DNA of 64,000 bases, from positions 26,278-90,277 of the forward strand of contig JAOARC010000032.1 of assembly GCA_025210745.1 (NCBI GenBank). The letters run 5' to 3'. A program made the translations under genes and the position numbers. Positions 26,164 through 35,278 of the stretch are shown in pieces; the first letter of the stretch is position 1, and every line of letters begins with the position of its first letter. The notes beneath the pieces are model-generated. The model was not told the DNA's origin and did no database searches. It saw only the letters and a list, made by a program, of their open reading frames with translations. This stretch comes from Bacteriovoracaceae bacterium. GTDB taxonomy: Bacteria > Bdellovibrionota > Bacteriovoracia > Bacteriovoracales > Bacteriovoracaceae.

Positions 26164-27564
26164 ATGTTTAAAAAGAACTATAATAGTAAGCTATTACTTT
26201 TATCAGTAGGATTAAGCTTCATCGTATCATGTAATTCAGGAGGATCTGGTTCAAACTTAGCAACACAAAATAAAAGAGTTGCTGCTACTTGCTCAACTCA
26301 ATCTTCAACTATTAACGGAACGATTGATACATCTTTTGCTTCTTCAGGAGTTGCAAGTTTTAGTGAACCATCACCCTATAATTTTGCCGAAGTTCTTCAA
26401 ATAGAAACCCTAAGAGACTGTAGCGGGTATTTAGCTTATTATGCTAGCTACGACAATATTTCTGGTTCAAATGGTAGACTAATTAAGTTTGATAATACAG
26501 GAACAGTAGATACAAACTTTGGAACAAATGGTGTTCTAAAAATTTATAATACAGAAAACTCTGCTAATGCTTATTTTGGATATGCTCTTACCTCTGATGG
26601 ATTTGGAGATATTTATCTTGCAGGTAAAAATGCAAGTGCTAGCAACTCACTTATCTTAATGAAATTTAAAGCAGATGGATCTACTGATTCTAGTTTTGGA
26701 ACTAATGGAAAATTATCTCTTGGAGATATAGGTGTTAGTGGGCAGGATGAAACTCCAACCTCAATCCAAGTTTTTGACTCAGGAGAACTTTATGTATCAG
26801 GAAGAAGTGGAGAAACAACCTCTGCTGCCGCATGGATTTTAAAACTTAATAGCAATGGAGATATCGATAGTACATTTGGCTCTTCTGGAGTTAGCGTAAT
26901 TGATACTGCTTCTACCTATGACAATATTTCTAAAATAAAAGTGTTAAATGATTTTTCAATACTAGCTTTTGGCCAGACAGATAGTTCTGGCGATCATATT
27001 CCATTCATTATAAAATTATTATCAAATGGATCTTTAGATAGCTCATTTGCAACATCTGGTAGATTTAATTTTTCCCAAACTATTTCATCTCAAACAAGCC
27101 TTAATGCTCAAGACTTTACAACTGATAGTCTAGGAAATATTTATGCAGCAGGGACAAACAGATCTGGAAGTCCTTCTGTATCTTATATTTTTAAATTAAA
27201 TGCCAATGGTGTACTTGATACTGGTTTTAATACAAGTGGCTTTATCGAGATTCTGAATCATCACCACAGTGCTTTTCACAACAGAGTTCGTTCATTAGTC
27301 ATTGATAGAAATGACGAATTATTCGCTGCTTTTGAACAACCGGGTGGAGCAAATGGGTATGATTACGCTATTAGTAAATTTCTTACATCAGATGGATCTC
27401 TTGATACAACTTTTGCAACAAGTGGTCGATTTTCTTTTGACTCTGGAGTTGGATCTGATAATCGAGATTACACAAGAATTATGGGCTTAGATTTTAATAA
27501 TAAACTTATGTTAGCTGGGCCATCTGATCAATATAAAATTGGAACAATCATACGTGTTGACTAA
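26164..27564 (+). CDS. Lipoprotein with seven delta-60 repeats
   Basis: A 466-residue lipoprotein (lipobox SFIVSC, lipidated Cys23). It contains seven copies of the delta-60 repeat (DUF5122), recognised by units such as GTIDTSFASSGV, GTVDTNFGTNGV, GSTDSSFGTNGK and GSLDTTFATSGR, spaced about 55-70 residues apart, which should build a beta-propeller. The AAGGAG before the ATG is strong. It is divergent from the protease gene. Such proteins are common at the surface of delta-proteobacteria and bdellovibrios; the ligand is unknown. Confidence 0.85.
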   Translation: MFKKNYNSKLLLLSVGLSFIVSCNSGGSGSNLATQNKRVAATCSTQSSTINGTIDTSFASSGVASFSEPSPYNFAEVLQIETLRDCSGYLAYYASYDNISGSNGRLIKFDNTGTVDTNFGTNGVLKIYNTENSANAYFGYALTSDGFGDIYLAGKNASASNSLILMKFKADGSTDSSFGTNGKLSLGDIGVSGQDETPTSIQVFDSGELYVSGRSGETTSAAAWILKLNSNGDIDSTFGSSGVSVIDTASTYDNISKIKVLNDFSILAFGQTDSSGDHIPFIIKLLSNGSLDSSFATSGRFNFSQTISSQTSLNAQDFTTDSLGNIYAAGTNRSGSPSVSYIFKLNANGVLDTGFNTSGFIEILNHHHSAFHNRVRSLVIDRNDELFAAFEQPGGANGYDYAISKFLTSDGSLDTTFATSGRFSFDSGVGSDNRDYTRIMGLDFNNKLMLAGPSDQYKIGTIIRVD

Positions 27565-27576
27565 TTTATAATATAC

Positions 27577-28935
27577 TCAAATATAAAGCAAGATCTCAAA
27601 TACAGTCCCACTTATTTGGGGTCTTGTTTTTAAAAGACTTATAGAACCACTACACCTTAATAAAATCTCTCGAACGATACTTAAACCAAGTCCCTGTCCT
27701 TCTAGAAAATAAGAACTATACGGATCAAAAAGAAACTGCTTTTCTTTTTCGCTTATACCTTTTCCTGAATCAAAAAAATGTATTTGTATCACCTTATCAC
27801 TTTTATGAACACGAACCTCTATCTTGTTTGTCTTAGCTACCGATAATGCTTTTAATGAATTATCAAATAAATTACTAAATAATACCAAAGCTGAAGAATA
27901 ACTCATTGGTAATTCAATAGGCTCTTTTGAATAAGAAAAAATAATATCAAAGCATTCAATTTCTTTAAAAAAAACTTTTTCGATATTCTGCAAAATCTCA
28001 ACAAGATTACTTTTTTCTTCAGAGACTTCACTTTCTTGTTCTGAATATAAATCAAGAACACTATCACAATAAGCAAGTGCTTCTTTTAACTCCTGCGTTT
28101 TTTCTGAAGCCGCAGCATGAACTTTTCTCATGGCATGTCTCATATCATGAGAAACCATTGTAGCCATGATTTCTTTTCGAGACTTACTAATTTTTTTCTT
28201 TAACCTTTCAATAACTTTCTTCTCATTTTTAGCATTTAAATTATATAAAGAACTATTAAAACGAAAAGATTCAAATACAAAACCTAAAAAACCAAGAGGC
28301 ACAAGATAGCTCATATAACCGGAGCTTAAAAAAACATCATTAATAATAGTGAAAAAAGAAATAATAACACCAATAATTAATAAATAATTTTTCTTTTTCA
28401 TTTTTAAAAGTAAAACCAATACAATCGTATTGCTAACAAAAGAAAAAGTTCCTGTTAGAGCGAGAATAAAAAGTGTTATTATCGATGGATACCATACGTC
28501 CCATTTCCCAGTAGAAAAAGTACTTGCAACAGCCTGATCCCTTAATTGATATATCGTACTTAGATCTTGAAAAATAAGAGGTATAGAAAAATAAAGAACT
28601 ATAAGTAAAACCCAAGTTTTCCAAAAAAGCTCTAACTTTCTTAACAACCAATCTTTTTCTAAATCAATTGTAAACCTTATGGAACTAATATAAAAAACGT
28701 ATGAAAGACTTGCAGACGACAACAAAGAAGGAAAGATGAAAAAGAGTTTTGAAGGCGTATATCCCCTATAGGATAATAATAAAGTAAATATACAGTAACA
28801 TGATGAAAAAAAAGCGAGATAAATATAACTTTTTATCAGCTTTTCTTTAAGCTTAGCATAAAAAAAGAAAGAACTAATTAATAAATAAACATATATTCCA
28901 ACAGAGAAAAAGAGAAGACCATACCATATATTCAT
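27577..28935 (-). CDS. Membrane sensor histidine kinase
   Basis: The N-terminal half (residues 1-225) has about seven hydrophobic helices, similar to 7TM-type sensors. A short linker with a coiled-coil-like stretch leads to the H-box, His263 in MVSHDMRHAMRK. The ATPase domain has the N-box FDNSLKAL, G1 DSGKGIS and G2 GQGLGLSI. It should phosphorylate a response regulator; the genes for two OmpR-type regulators lie divergently 78 bases away and are the natural partners. The signal sensed is unknown. Confidence 0.9.
   Translation of the reverse strand: MNIWYGLLFFSVGIYVYLLISSFFFYAKLKEKLIKSYIYLAFFSSCYCIFTLLLSYRGYTPSKLFFIFPSLLSSASLSYVFYISSIRFTIDLEKDWLLRKLELFWKTWVLLIVLYFSIPLIFQDLSTIYQLRDQAVASTFSTGKWDVWYPSIITLFILALTGTFSFVSNTIVLVLLLKMKKKNYLLIIGVIISFFTIINDVFLSSGYMSYLVPLGFLGFVFESFRFNSSLYNLNAKNEKKVIERLKKKISKSRKEIMATMVSHDMRHAMRKVHAAASEKTQELKEALAYCDSVLDLYSEQESEVSEEKSNLVEILQNIEKVFFKEIECFDIIFSYSKEPIELPMSYSSALVLFSNLFDNSLKALSVAKTNKIEVRVHKSDKVIQIHFFDSGKGISEKEKQFLFDPYSSYFLEGQGLGLSIVREILLRCSGSISLLKTRPQISGTVFEILLYI
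27589..27631 (+). terminator. Candidate terminator inside the convergent kinase gene
   Basis: CAAGATCTC (27589-27597) can pair with GGGGTCTTG (27618-27626) using two G-U pairs, followed by TTTTT. It would end the delta-60 lipoprotein transcript but lies within the 3' coding end of the convergent histidine kinase gene. Confidence 0.4.
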
Positions 28936-29013
28936 GAAAATCTATTATTGCCTTTTTAAATCAATCTGTAAAAATCTATTGCCTATAGCTAACTTCATCC
29001 TCATAATACTTTT

Positions 29014-29673
29014 ATGGAAAAAATCGCGATCATAGATGACTCTCATCATTTTTTAGAACAAACAAAGCAATCATTAAATAATTTTGAAATTAGAGCTTTC
29101 AGCTGTCCAAACACTTTTCTTAATTATTTTCAAGAAAACTCTAAGCTAGATGGAATTCTTATCGATTTAAAAATGCCGCAACATGATGGCTTTTCTTTAT
29201 TTAGACAAATTCAAACCTTAAAAGATAATATTCCTCCTTGTTTTATTATATCAGAGACAAATTCTAGCCAATATCGAGTTTCAGCTTTAAAAATTGGCTT
29301 TGATGATTATTTTCATAAAAAAATGAGCTGGGAAGAAATATCTCTACGCATAAAAAAAGCTCTCATAAGTAGATCAGATCTGATTCAAAGTTTATATTTT
29401 CAAGGTCTATCAATTTTCCCTAACCTCGATTGCCAACTTAACGGTCAAAATTTAAAAATAACAAAAAAAGAATTTATTATATTAAAATCATTAATTTCAT
29501 CACAAAATCATTATATTCCACGAAAAGTTTTAATGAAGTTAATTTGGAAAAATAAGACTATATCACCTAAAACTCTTAATTCTCATATATGTAATCTTAA
29601 TATCAAATTAATATCCTGGGAATATTCAATAAAAGTAACGAAAAATTCTAATGTTACTCTTGGCCTAAAATAA
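29014..29673 (+). CDS. OmpR-family response regulator
   Basis: The 219-residue protein has a receiver domain (residues 1-120; acidic pair Asp8/Asp9, phosphoacceptor Asp51 in LIDLKMP) and a winged-helix DNA-binding domain (about 125-215). The KPF-type lysine region is replaced by FHKKMSW, still basic. It is divergent from the membrane kinase and followed by a paralogue. The recognition-helix region KTLNSHICNLNIKL is almost identical in the paralogue, so both probably bind related sites. Confidence 0.88.
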   Translation: MEKIAIIDDSHHFLEQTKQSLNNFEIRAFSCPNTFLNYFQENSKLDGILIDLKMPQHDGFSLFRQIQTLKDNIPPCFIISETNSSQYRVSALKIGFDDYFHKKMSWEEISLRIKKALISRSDLIQSLYFQGLSIFPNLDCQLNGQNLKITKKEFIILKSLISSQNHYIPRKVLMKLIWKNKTISPKTLNSHICNLNIKLISWEYSIKVTKNSNVTLGLK

Positions 29674-29691
29674 CCATTTTGTTTTTACTCT

Positions 29692-29711
29692 AGAGTAAAA
29701 AAATCTTGCCT
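29692..29711. promoter_or_regulatory. Perfect 20-bp palindrome between the two regulators
   Basis: TTTTTACTCTAGAGTAAAAA is fully self-complementary and lies 18 bases after the first regulator gene and 29 before the second. It is flanked by A residues on the right on the plus strand, so it does not look like a terminator in either direction. It could be an operator for a dimeric regulator. Confidence 0.4.
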
Positions 29712-29740
29712 TACCCGACAAGGTATACAACAATGTATAT

Positions 29741-30403
29741 ATGAGGCAAATTGCAATTATAGACAGCTCTAATAAATTTTTTAGAAAATTACAAAATAGC
29801 TTTGGAGATTATGAGGTAAAAACTTTTAGCGACCCTTATATCTTTTTAGATTATTTTAAAGTCACATCTCATGTAGATGCTGTACTAATTGACTTCAAAA
29901 TTTTACAAAATAATGAATGTCCATTTCAACAAAAACTACAAAAAATAAAGCCCTTAGTCCCCCCATCTTTTGTTATTGCAGATACTAATAGTCTTGAGCA
30001 ACGCATTTTTTCTCTAAAAAAAGGTTATAAAGATTATTTTGATGAAAATATGCATAATGAAGAAATACTACTAAGAATAAAAAGCCATATAACAAATATA
30101 AAGTCTAAAAAAGAACAAAATATAGAGTGTGATGGTGTAAAGCTATCCAGTAGTTTAGAGTGTACTCTACATGATAAAAGAATTCTACTTACCAAAAAAG
30201 AGTTTCTTGTTTTAAAATTTATCTTATTGAGCACAAACTACACAATAGATAGAGATGAGCTAATCAATATTATTTGGCCAACAAGACAAATATCGCATAA
30301 AACTCTAAATACACATATTTGTAATCTTAATATCAAATTAATCAAATGGAATAAAATCATAAAAGTTACTAAAAACTCAAATGTTGTAGTTCAGGATAAA
30401 TAG
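29741..30403 (+). CDS. Degenerate OmpR-family response regulator paralogue
   Basis: A 220-residue tandem duplicate of the preceding gene. The receiver keeps Asp51 (LIDFKIL) but the second acidic-pocket residue is Ser9 in place of Asp, and the conserved Met-Pro after the phosphorylation site is lost. The DNA-binding domain is well kept, with KTLNTHICNLNIKL and IKVTKNSNV shared with the first copy. It may be regulated other than by phosphorylation, for example by dimer formation with its neighbour (inference). It ends before a convergent gene. Confidence 0.85.
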   Translation: MRQIAIIDSSNKFFRKLQNSFGDYEVKTFSDPYIFLDYFKVTSHVDAVLIDFKILQNNECPFQQKLQKIKPLVPPSFVIADTNSLEQRIFSLKKGYKDYFDENMHNEEILLRIKSHITNIKSKKEQNIECDGVKLSSSLECTLHDKRILLTKKEFLVLKFILLSTNYTIDRDELINIIWPTRQISHKTLNTHICNLNIKLIKWNKIIKVTKNSNVVVQDK

Positions 30404-30420
30404 AAGTATTCAATTAAAAT

Positions 30421-30447
30421 ATAAAAGGAGCAAATATAAATTGCTCC
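30421..30447 (-). terminator. Terminator for the endonuclease/phosphatase-fold gene
   Basis: GGAGCAA (30427-30433) pairs with TTGCTCC (30441-30447) around a 7-base loop. On the minus strand it is followed by TTTTAT, so it serves the gene ending at 30479. The plus-strand side lacks a T-run. Confidence 0.65.
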
Positions 30448-30478
30448 CTTACCGACATTTATATTTTATTTAAATTGA

Positions 30479-31510
30479 TCAATAACTAAATGCGAAAACT
30501 AAAGGTAAATGATCTGAGTATCCTTGTGCGCTCTTATTATCAAACCTTAAAGGCACATTATCATACACAGTAACTTCACCAGTTTGCCAGTCAGTCCATC
30601 GTCTTTTACCTAGCATAAAAGGTTTCGAAAAAATATTAAAGCTTCTATAGTTTACCTCTAGATTAGAATTCTTTAAGATAAAAACTCTATCTAATCTTGA
30701 CCAATGTCCCTTAAACCAATGGCTTCCATCTAAAAGAGGTACTCCTAGTTTAAGTGCTTGAGTGTGAGCGTCTATAAAAAGAGGTAAAATATTTCTTTTA
30801 ATACCATGAGGATGATCTTTATCTAAAGTATTAAAGTCTCCTAATGCGATTGTTAAATCGGCATCAGAAAACCTAGCTATTTGAGCAAGCTTAGCAGAAG
30901 CAATTAATCTAGTTTCAGCAACACTTCCCTGGCTTGGCCAGTGATTTGCGAGAAACTTTATTTTTTTATTATCAATCACAATATTTGCTTCAAAGATACC
31001 TCTTGTTTTTTTATTTGAATACGGCTTTAAAGAAAAATTATGTAGAGCAGTTGAAGAGATTTTATATCTAGAAATAATAGCATTATCTATTCCTCTTTGA
31101 TCTGCACCTTCAATTAAAGACATATATTTATATCCATAGTCTTGTAGATGGCCAGTTACTAACATTCTCAGAACATTAATATTTTCAACTTCTTGCAATA
31201 CAACAATATCTGCACCACCATTATAGGCAGTTATAACTCGAGCTATATTTTTCAATTTTTTATGTAAAACATTCTTATTCCAATCAGTGAAAAGGCAAGA
31301 CTTTTTCCAACTTTCTTTAGCTAAAGAGTGGCAATATTTCTGAATTTTTCTTGATTTCTTTTTTACACTTAGTGGAAGATAAGTATAGTCCTTTTTTCCT
31401 TCATCATGAAGAGTATCGAAAAGATTTTCTACATTATAATTCATTACTGTTATTTCTTTTGCACTTAATGAAAAAATAAATACAAAAGTACTCAAAATTA
31501 TTAACTTCAA
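30479..31510 (-). CDS. Secreted endonuclease/exonuclease/phosphatase family protein
   Basis: A 343-residue exported protein (signal peptide 1-17, ending LSA). EEP-fold motifs appear in order: MNYNVENLFD (Asn), VVLQEVEN (metal Glu), LANHWPSQ (catalytic His), ALGDFNTLD (Asp/Asn) and the final SDHLPLVF (Asp-His). The family includes DNase I-like nucleases and phospholipases such as sphingomyelinase, so nucleic acid or lipid degradation outside the cell is possible. A predator could use it on prey macromolecules (inference). Confidence 0.88.
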   Translation of the reverse strand: MKLIILSTFVFIFSLSAKEITVMNYNVENLFDTLHDEGKKDYTYLPLSVKKKSRKIQKYCHSLAKESWKKSCLFTDWNKNVLHKKLKNIARVITAYNGGADIVVLQEVENINVLRMLVTGHLQDYGYKYMSLIEGADQRGIDNAIISRYKISSTALHNFSLKPYSNKKTRGIFEANIVIDNKKIKFLANHWPSQGSVAETRLIASAKLAQIARFSDADLTIALGDFNTLDKDHPHGIKRNILPLFIDAHTQALKLGVPLLDGSHWFKGHWSRLDRVFILKNSNLEVNYRSFNIFSKPFMLGKRRWTDWQTGEVTVYDNVPLRFDNKSAQGYSDHLPLVFAFSY

Positions 31511-31661
31511 ACACGACCTCTCTATTAAAAGTTATAGCCTCATAAATCTATAATACTTCAAAAGAGTTGCAAAGTTTTTTAATAAAATTTCTTATAGTTT
31601 TTATTAGTTAAACTAATAAATAAAAGAAATAAAAAGATATCTTATATGTATTTTCAAATAG

Positions 31662-32735
31662 TTACGTATTCCTTTCAAAAATTAAGTTTCTCTCAAAATC
31701 ATCTGCGGAGGTTGCATTTGCCTTCGCCTCATCAAGGGAAATGACTTTTAGCTTATAAAGTTCCGTTAAGTGTTGATCAAAACTTTGCATCCCACCAGAA
31801 CCTTTGTTTATATAAGTATAGATCTCATGTGCCTTTTCTGGTTTTTTAATTGCTTCGCTAACACCTGGAGTAACAACCATAATCTCTAAAGCTGCACACA
31901 TACCTATATCATCACGCTTTTTTATTAGTCGCTGGCTGATAGTTGAGTGAAGATTATCTGCAATTCTTTCTCGTACATTATTTTGTTCATTGGTTGGAAA
32001 CATCGAAATAAGTCTACCTATTGTAGAAAGAGCATTTGTCGTATGAACAGTACCTAAAACGAGATGTCCTGTCTCAGCAGCTTTAATTGCTGTTGTTACT
32101 GTTAAAGGGTCTCTCATTTCTCCAATCAAAATAATATCTGGGTCTTGTCTCAAAGAATACTTAAGTGCGTCTTCGAAATTATCCGTATCAAGCCCTATGT
32201 CTCTTTGAGTAATTTTTGAGTTGATACTTTTATGGATAAACTCAACAGGATCTTCTAAGGTTAAAACATGACAAAATCTATTTTTATTTATGTAGTCAAT
32301 AATAGCATTTAAAGTCGATGTTTTTCCACTTCCAGTAGCTCCTGTTACAAGAATTAAACCATTTTTTGCCTGAGCTATTTTTTTTAACTGACTTGGTAGG
32401 CCCAAAGACTCAATTGTTGGTACATTTAAGGATATAATTCTCAAAATAACAGCAAACTTAGATTGAAACTTTAAAATATTAAATCGCACACGGCAAAGAT
32501 CTTCGACTTCAAATGATCCATCCATTTCTTTTAATTTTTTCAAGTCATAGGAATTTGATCCCATTAAGATTTTAATTACTTCTGTAATACTATTATGTTC
32601 ATAAGTTGAAGTATTAACAGAAACGAGATCTCCTTTTATTCTAAAGCTTGGTTTTTCCCCTTCTCTTAGATGAATATCACTGGCCTTATTTTTTACAGCT
32701 GATTCAATTAATGCAATAAAGTGTGACTTACTCAT
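31662..32735 (-). CDS. PilT/PilU-like type IV pilus retraction ATPase
   Basis: The 357-residue hexameric ATPase has the PilT N-terminal PAS-like part (ASDIHLREGEKPSFRIKGDL), Walker A GATGSGKTST (residues 132-140), the Asp box, Walker B DPDIILIGEMRD and the His box TGHLVLGTVHTT. The PilT hallmark AIRNLIRE is replaced by EAIKKPEKAHEI, so it is more like PilU or PilT2 accessory forms. It overlaps the TerB-like gene by 4 bases; no pilin genes are nearby. It could drive pilus retraction in surface motility or prey entry. Confidence 0.88.
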   Translation of the reverse strand: MSKSHFIALIESAVKNKASDIHLREGEKPSFRIKGDLVSVNTSTYEHNSITEVIKILMGSNSYDLKKLKEMDGSFEVEDLCRVRFNILKFQSKFAVILRIISLNVPTIESLGLPSQLKKIAQAKNGLILVTGATGSGKTSTLNAIIDYINKNRFCHVLTLEDPVEFIHKSINSKITQRDIGLDTDNFEDALKYSLRQDPDIILIGEMRDPLTVTTAIKAAETGHLVLGTVHTTNALSTIGRLISMFPTNEQNNVRERIADNLHSTISQRLIKKRDDIGMCAALEIMVVTPGVSEAIKKPEKAHEIYTYINKGSGGMQSFDQHLTELYKLKVISLDEAKANATSADDFERNLIFERNT

Positions 32736-33229
32736 TTAAATTCACCTAAAGAATCTAAGAACTTTGCTCTTGCACTTAAATACATTTGATTAGAAAGCCC
32801 TAAGTTTTTAGAGATTAATTTAATTAGTTCACTTTCGTCTAAAGATGTATTTCCATCGCTTGCTGCTAATGTAAATAATGACTCTAGTAAATAATACTTT
32901 TCATCTTCATTCATTAAATCTTTAACTTCTTTTGCATAAAGATGTGTATCAACACCAACAAGTTGCTTAGCATAATCAATGGAAACCTTAACAAGATGAT
33001 TTAAACTGTTCTGTTCAAGGCTTACCCATTTTACAAACTCTCTTTTAAAAGCTTCTATTTCTTGTGTTTCAATTTTCAAGTCGGCATAAACAATAGATGC
33101 AAAAAGACCACAAAGAGCTGTTACTTTTGTTAATGCCACTTCATCTAAACTCGGAAATACAAGTTTAATTTCCTCTTCAAGATCATTTTTATTTTGATCA
33201 TTTTTAGTAAACAAATTCCATAAACTCAT
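32732..33229 (-). CDS. TerB-like domain protein
   Basis: The 165-residue all-helical soluble protein resembles the TerB/DjlA-N fold: two repeats of a helical pattern with acidic loop residues (YADLKIETQEIEAFK and ASDGNTSLDESELIKLI), as in metal-binding TerB. It is translationally coupled to the PilT-like ATPase (4-base overlap), suggesting a joint role. This pairing is not one I recognise as standard for pilus operons. Confidence 0.7.
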   Translation of the reverse strand: MSLWNLFTKNDQNKNDLEEEIKLVFPSLDEVALTKVTALCGLFASIVYADLKIETQEIEAFKREFVKWVSLEQNSLNHLVKVSIDYAKQLVGVDTHLYAKEVKDLMNEDEKYYLLESLFTLAASDGNTSLDESELIKLISKNLGLSNQMYLSARAKFLDSLGEFK

Positions 33230-33264
33230 ATAAAATCCTATATATCATTACATGAGGTTATTTT

Positions 33265-33489
33265 ATGAAATTTTTGACTCTTTCGCTACTAATGCTACTT
33301 ATTGCCTGTAATCAGCAGATAAATCTAAAGTCTGGAGATTGTATTCAAAAGCCTGATGAAATTTTTGTATGGAAGATTATTTCTGTAGAATCTGGCTCAT
33401 TCAGTGTAATAAATGCGACAAAAAAAGAAGAAGCAATTATGAACAAAAAGAGCTCTGGTACATGGGTTAAAACGAATTGTCCGAACTAA
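33265..33489 (+). CDS. Small lipoprotein
   Basis: A 74-residue protein with a clear lipobox (LLIAC, lipidated Cys15) and a short exported domain with two further cysteines, one near the N-terminus and one at the end. GAGG stands ahead of the ATG. No family recognised. It starts divergently from the TerB-like gene and overlaps the convergent metalloprotease by 23 bases. Confidence 0.6.
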   Translation: MKFLTLSLLMLLIACNQQINLKSGDCIQKPDEIFVWKIISVESGSFSVINATKKEEAIMNKKSSGTWVKTNCPN

Positions 33490-33994
33490 AAACTTTGGAC
33501 GATAAGTAGACAAGTCTTGTTCTTTTTTCAATACTTTCGGGAAGCTCTAGCAAGAACTTTTCAAGCTCTTTTGCATAGCCTAGCTCGATAGCAAAGTTAT
33601 CAGCTTCTACCTGAGACTCAATAAGATCAAGAGATCTTTTGTGATGATTATTGACTATATGACCTATCTCGTGGGCAAGTACTGCGTGTGCCATATCAGG
33701 ATAAAAGCTTTTAAGTTCCTTAAGTAATTCAGGAAAAATAATGATTACTGGTGTAGATGAAGTTTGAAAAGTACAACTAAATCTTCCAGAACTTGTTACA
33801 AACCATATATCATCACAATTTTTATAAATTTTATTGATATTTTCTAAAGACATTTTATAAAAGAATTCTTCAAAGCTAGCTCTTAAGTACCTATCACTTG
33901 CTATCCACTCATGCTGAGCAGTTGCAAAGAACTCATAAAGAAAATCTTTCTTAGTATTAAATTTTCCTTTGCGTTGTTTGAATAAACTTATCAT
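33467..33994 (-). CDS. Small M48-like zinc metalloprotease
   Basis: A 175-residue protein without signal peptide. The zinc motif is HEIGH in AVLAHEIGHIVNNHH, with a probable third ligand Glu in ESQVEADNFA, 20-25 residues on, as in the M48 or IrrE/ImmA peptidase clans. It lacks membrane segments, unlike HtpX. The substrate is unknown. The ATG is preceded by GAGGT (minus strand). Confidence 0.75.
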   Translation of the reverse strand: MISLFKQRKGKFNTKKDFLYEFFATAQHEWIASDRYLRASFEEFFYKMSLENINKIYKNCDDIWFVTSSGRFSCTFQTSSTPVIIIFPELLKELKSFYPDMAHAVLAHEIGHIVNNHHKRSLDLIESQVEADNFAIELGYAKELEKFLLELPESIEKRTRLVYLSSKVFSSDNSF

Positions 33995-34272
33995 AAATAT
34001 ACCTCATAACTCATATCGAAAATTAATCATAAAAATTAATTTTCTAAAAAAAAAATGCAATATTTTCCGACTAAAACTCACTGAAATTACATTGTTTATT
34101 AATATTTCTTTAAAAAAGATATTGATGTCCGTCCAAAAAAGTCAGATAATACCTATCAAATTAACATCATGTTTTGCGCTGAACGTTTTTGAATGTAGTA
34201 CGTAAGTCTGAAAGCAAAATAGTGGTATACCCAAATAAATAAGATTATTTGTCCATATTATCAAGGGGCGAT

Positions 34273-35277
34273 ATGAAAACAAATCTTGGGTTACTTTTCA
34301 TTTTATTTACAACTCTTATCTCTTGTACGCAAGAAGAGTTTTACGACAAAGATTTTCTTGAAACTTTATCTGACAAAGAAAAAGAAGAAGTTCAAGATGA
34401 TGACAAGTGTTCAACTCAATGTGAAGATGAGCCAAACACAAATACTGGCAGTACACTTACAACAATTGAAGAACAATTTGTTCAAAGCCAAAGCAATAAT
34501 AAAATTGATATTCTTTGGGTTGTAGATAACTCTGGATCAATGGGCGCAGAGCAAGCTCTTCTAGCACAAAACTTTGATTCATTCATCCAAGACTTTGTAA
34601 CTAAAAATATTGATTTTAAGATGGCCATTACTACAACTGATGCTGGTGGTGTACCTGTAACCGGATCACTATCAAAGCTTACAAAAACAGCAATGGATCA
34701 AGATACAAACCAATTTATGAATGACTTTAAAAACCTAATTAAAGTTGGTATTTATGGATCAGGTCATGAAAAAGGAATGCATAATAGTGACTTGTTTACA
34801 CTAAACTATGCTCCTACTTACTTTAGATCAGATGCATACTATATCGTTGTTTATGTAAGTGATGAATGGGATCAATCTTCAAAAACAGTAGAAGAGTATT
34901 ATGCAAACTTAACTGCATGGAAAAGTGATACAAGTAAAGTTAAAGCCTATAGTATTGTTAATATGAAATCAAACTATCAATATGGTCATGCTAGATACAA
35001 AAAAATCACTGAGCTTACAAATGGTACTATTAATTCTATTCATAGTGACTTCTATCAAACACTTACCTCAATGGGTACTAATATAGCAAACCTTGTTCAC
35101 AGTTTTGTTTTAACAAACAATATCACTTTAACTGAATCAATTAAGGTTTATATAGATAATGTATTGGTAACAAGTGGTTGGAGTTATGATTCAGTTAATA
35201 ATGCCATTCTTTTTGAAGCTAGTAGTGTTCCTGGTTCAGGAGCTCAAATAAAAGTTGAGTATCAAATAGAGAGTTAA
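34273..35277 (+). CDS. VWA-domain lipoprotein, CglB-like adhesin candidate
   Basis: The start is ATG 34273, with AAGGGG 5 bases before it; the frame extends to a TTG at 34249 but that destroys the signal peptide. The 334-residue product has a lipobox (LISC, Cys18), a linker with two cysteines, and a von Willebrand A domain (about 76-240) with the MIDAS residues Asp85, Ser87 and Ser89 in VVDNSGSMG and a later Thr/Asp (VSDEWD). The last 70 residues look like a beta-sandwich. It is the first gene of the Agl/Glt-like operon. In Myxococcus the gliding adhesin CglB is a VWA lipoprotein, so this is a positional analogue (inference). Confidence 0.85.
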   Translation: MKTNLGLLFILFTTLISCTQEEFYDKDFLETLSDKEKEEVQDDDKCSTQCEDEPNTNTGSTLTTIEEQFVQSQSNNKIDILWVVDNSGSMGAEQALLAQNFDSFIQDFVTKNIDFKMAITTTDAGGVPVTGSLSKLTKTAMDQDTNQFMNDFKNLIKVGIYGSGHEKGMHNSDLFTLNYAPTYFRSDAYYIVVYVSDEWDQSSKTVEEYYANLTAWKSDTSKVKAYSIVNMKSNYQYGHARYKKITELTNGTINSIHSDFYQTLTSMGTNIANLVHSFVLTNNITLTESIKVYIDNVLVTSGWSYDSVNNAILFEASSVPGSGAQIKVEYQIES

Positions 35278-35278
35278 T

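Noticed and set aside
33969..34205. 78-codon plus-strand frame
   Set aside because: It overlaps the start of the metalloprotease gene, has no ribosome binding site and encodes a Lys/Ile-rich sequence typical of AT-rich noncoding DNA. The region 33995-34272 otherwise shows no gene.
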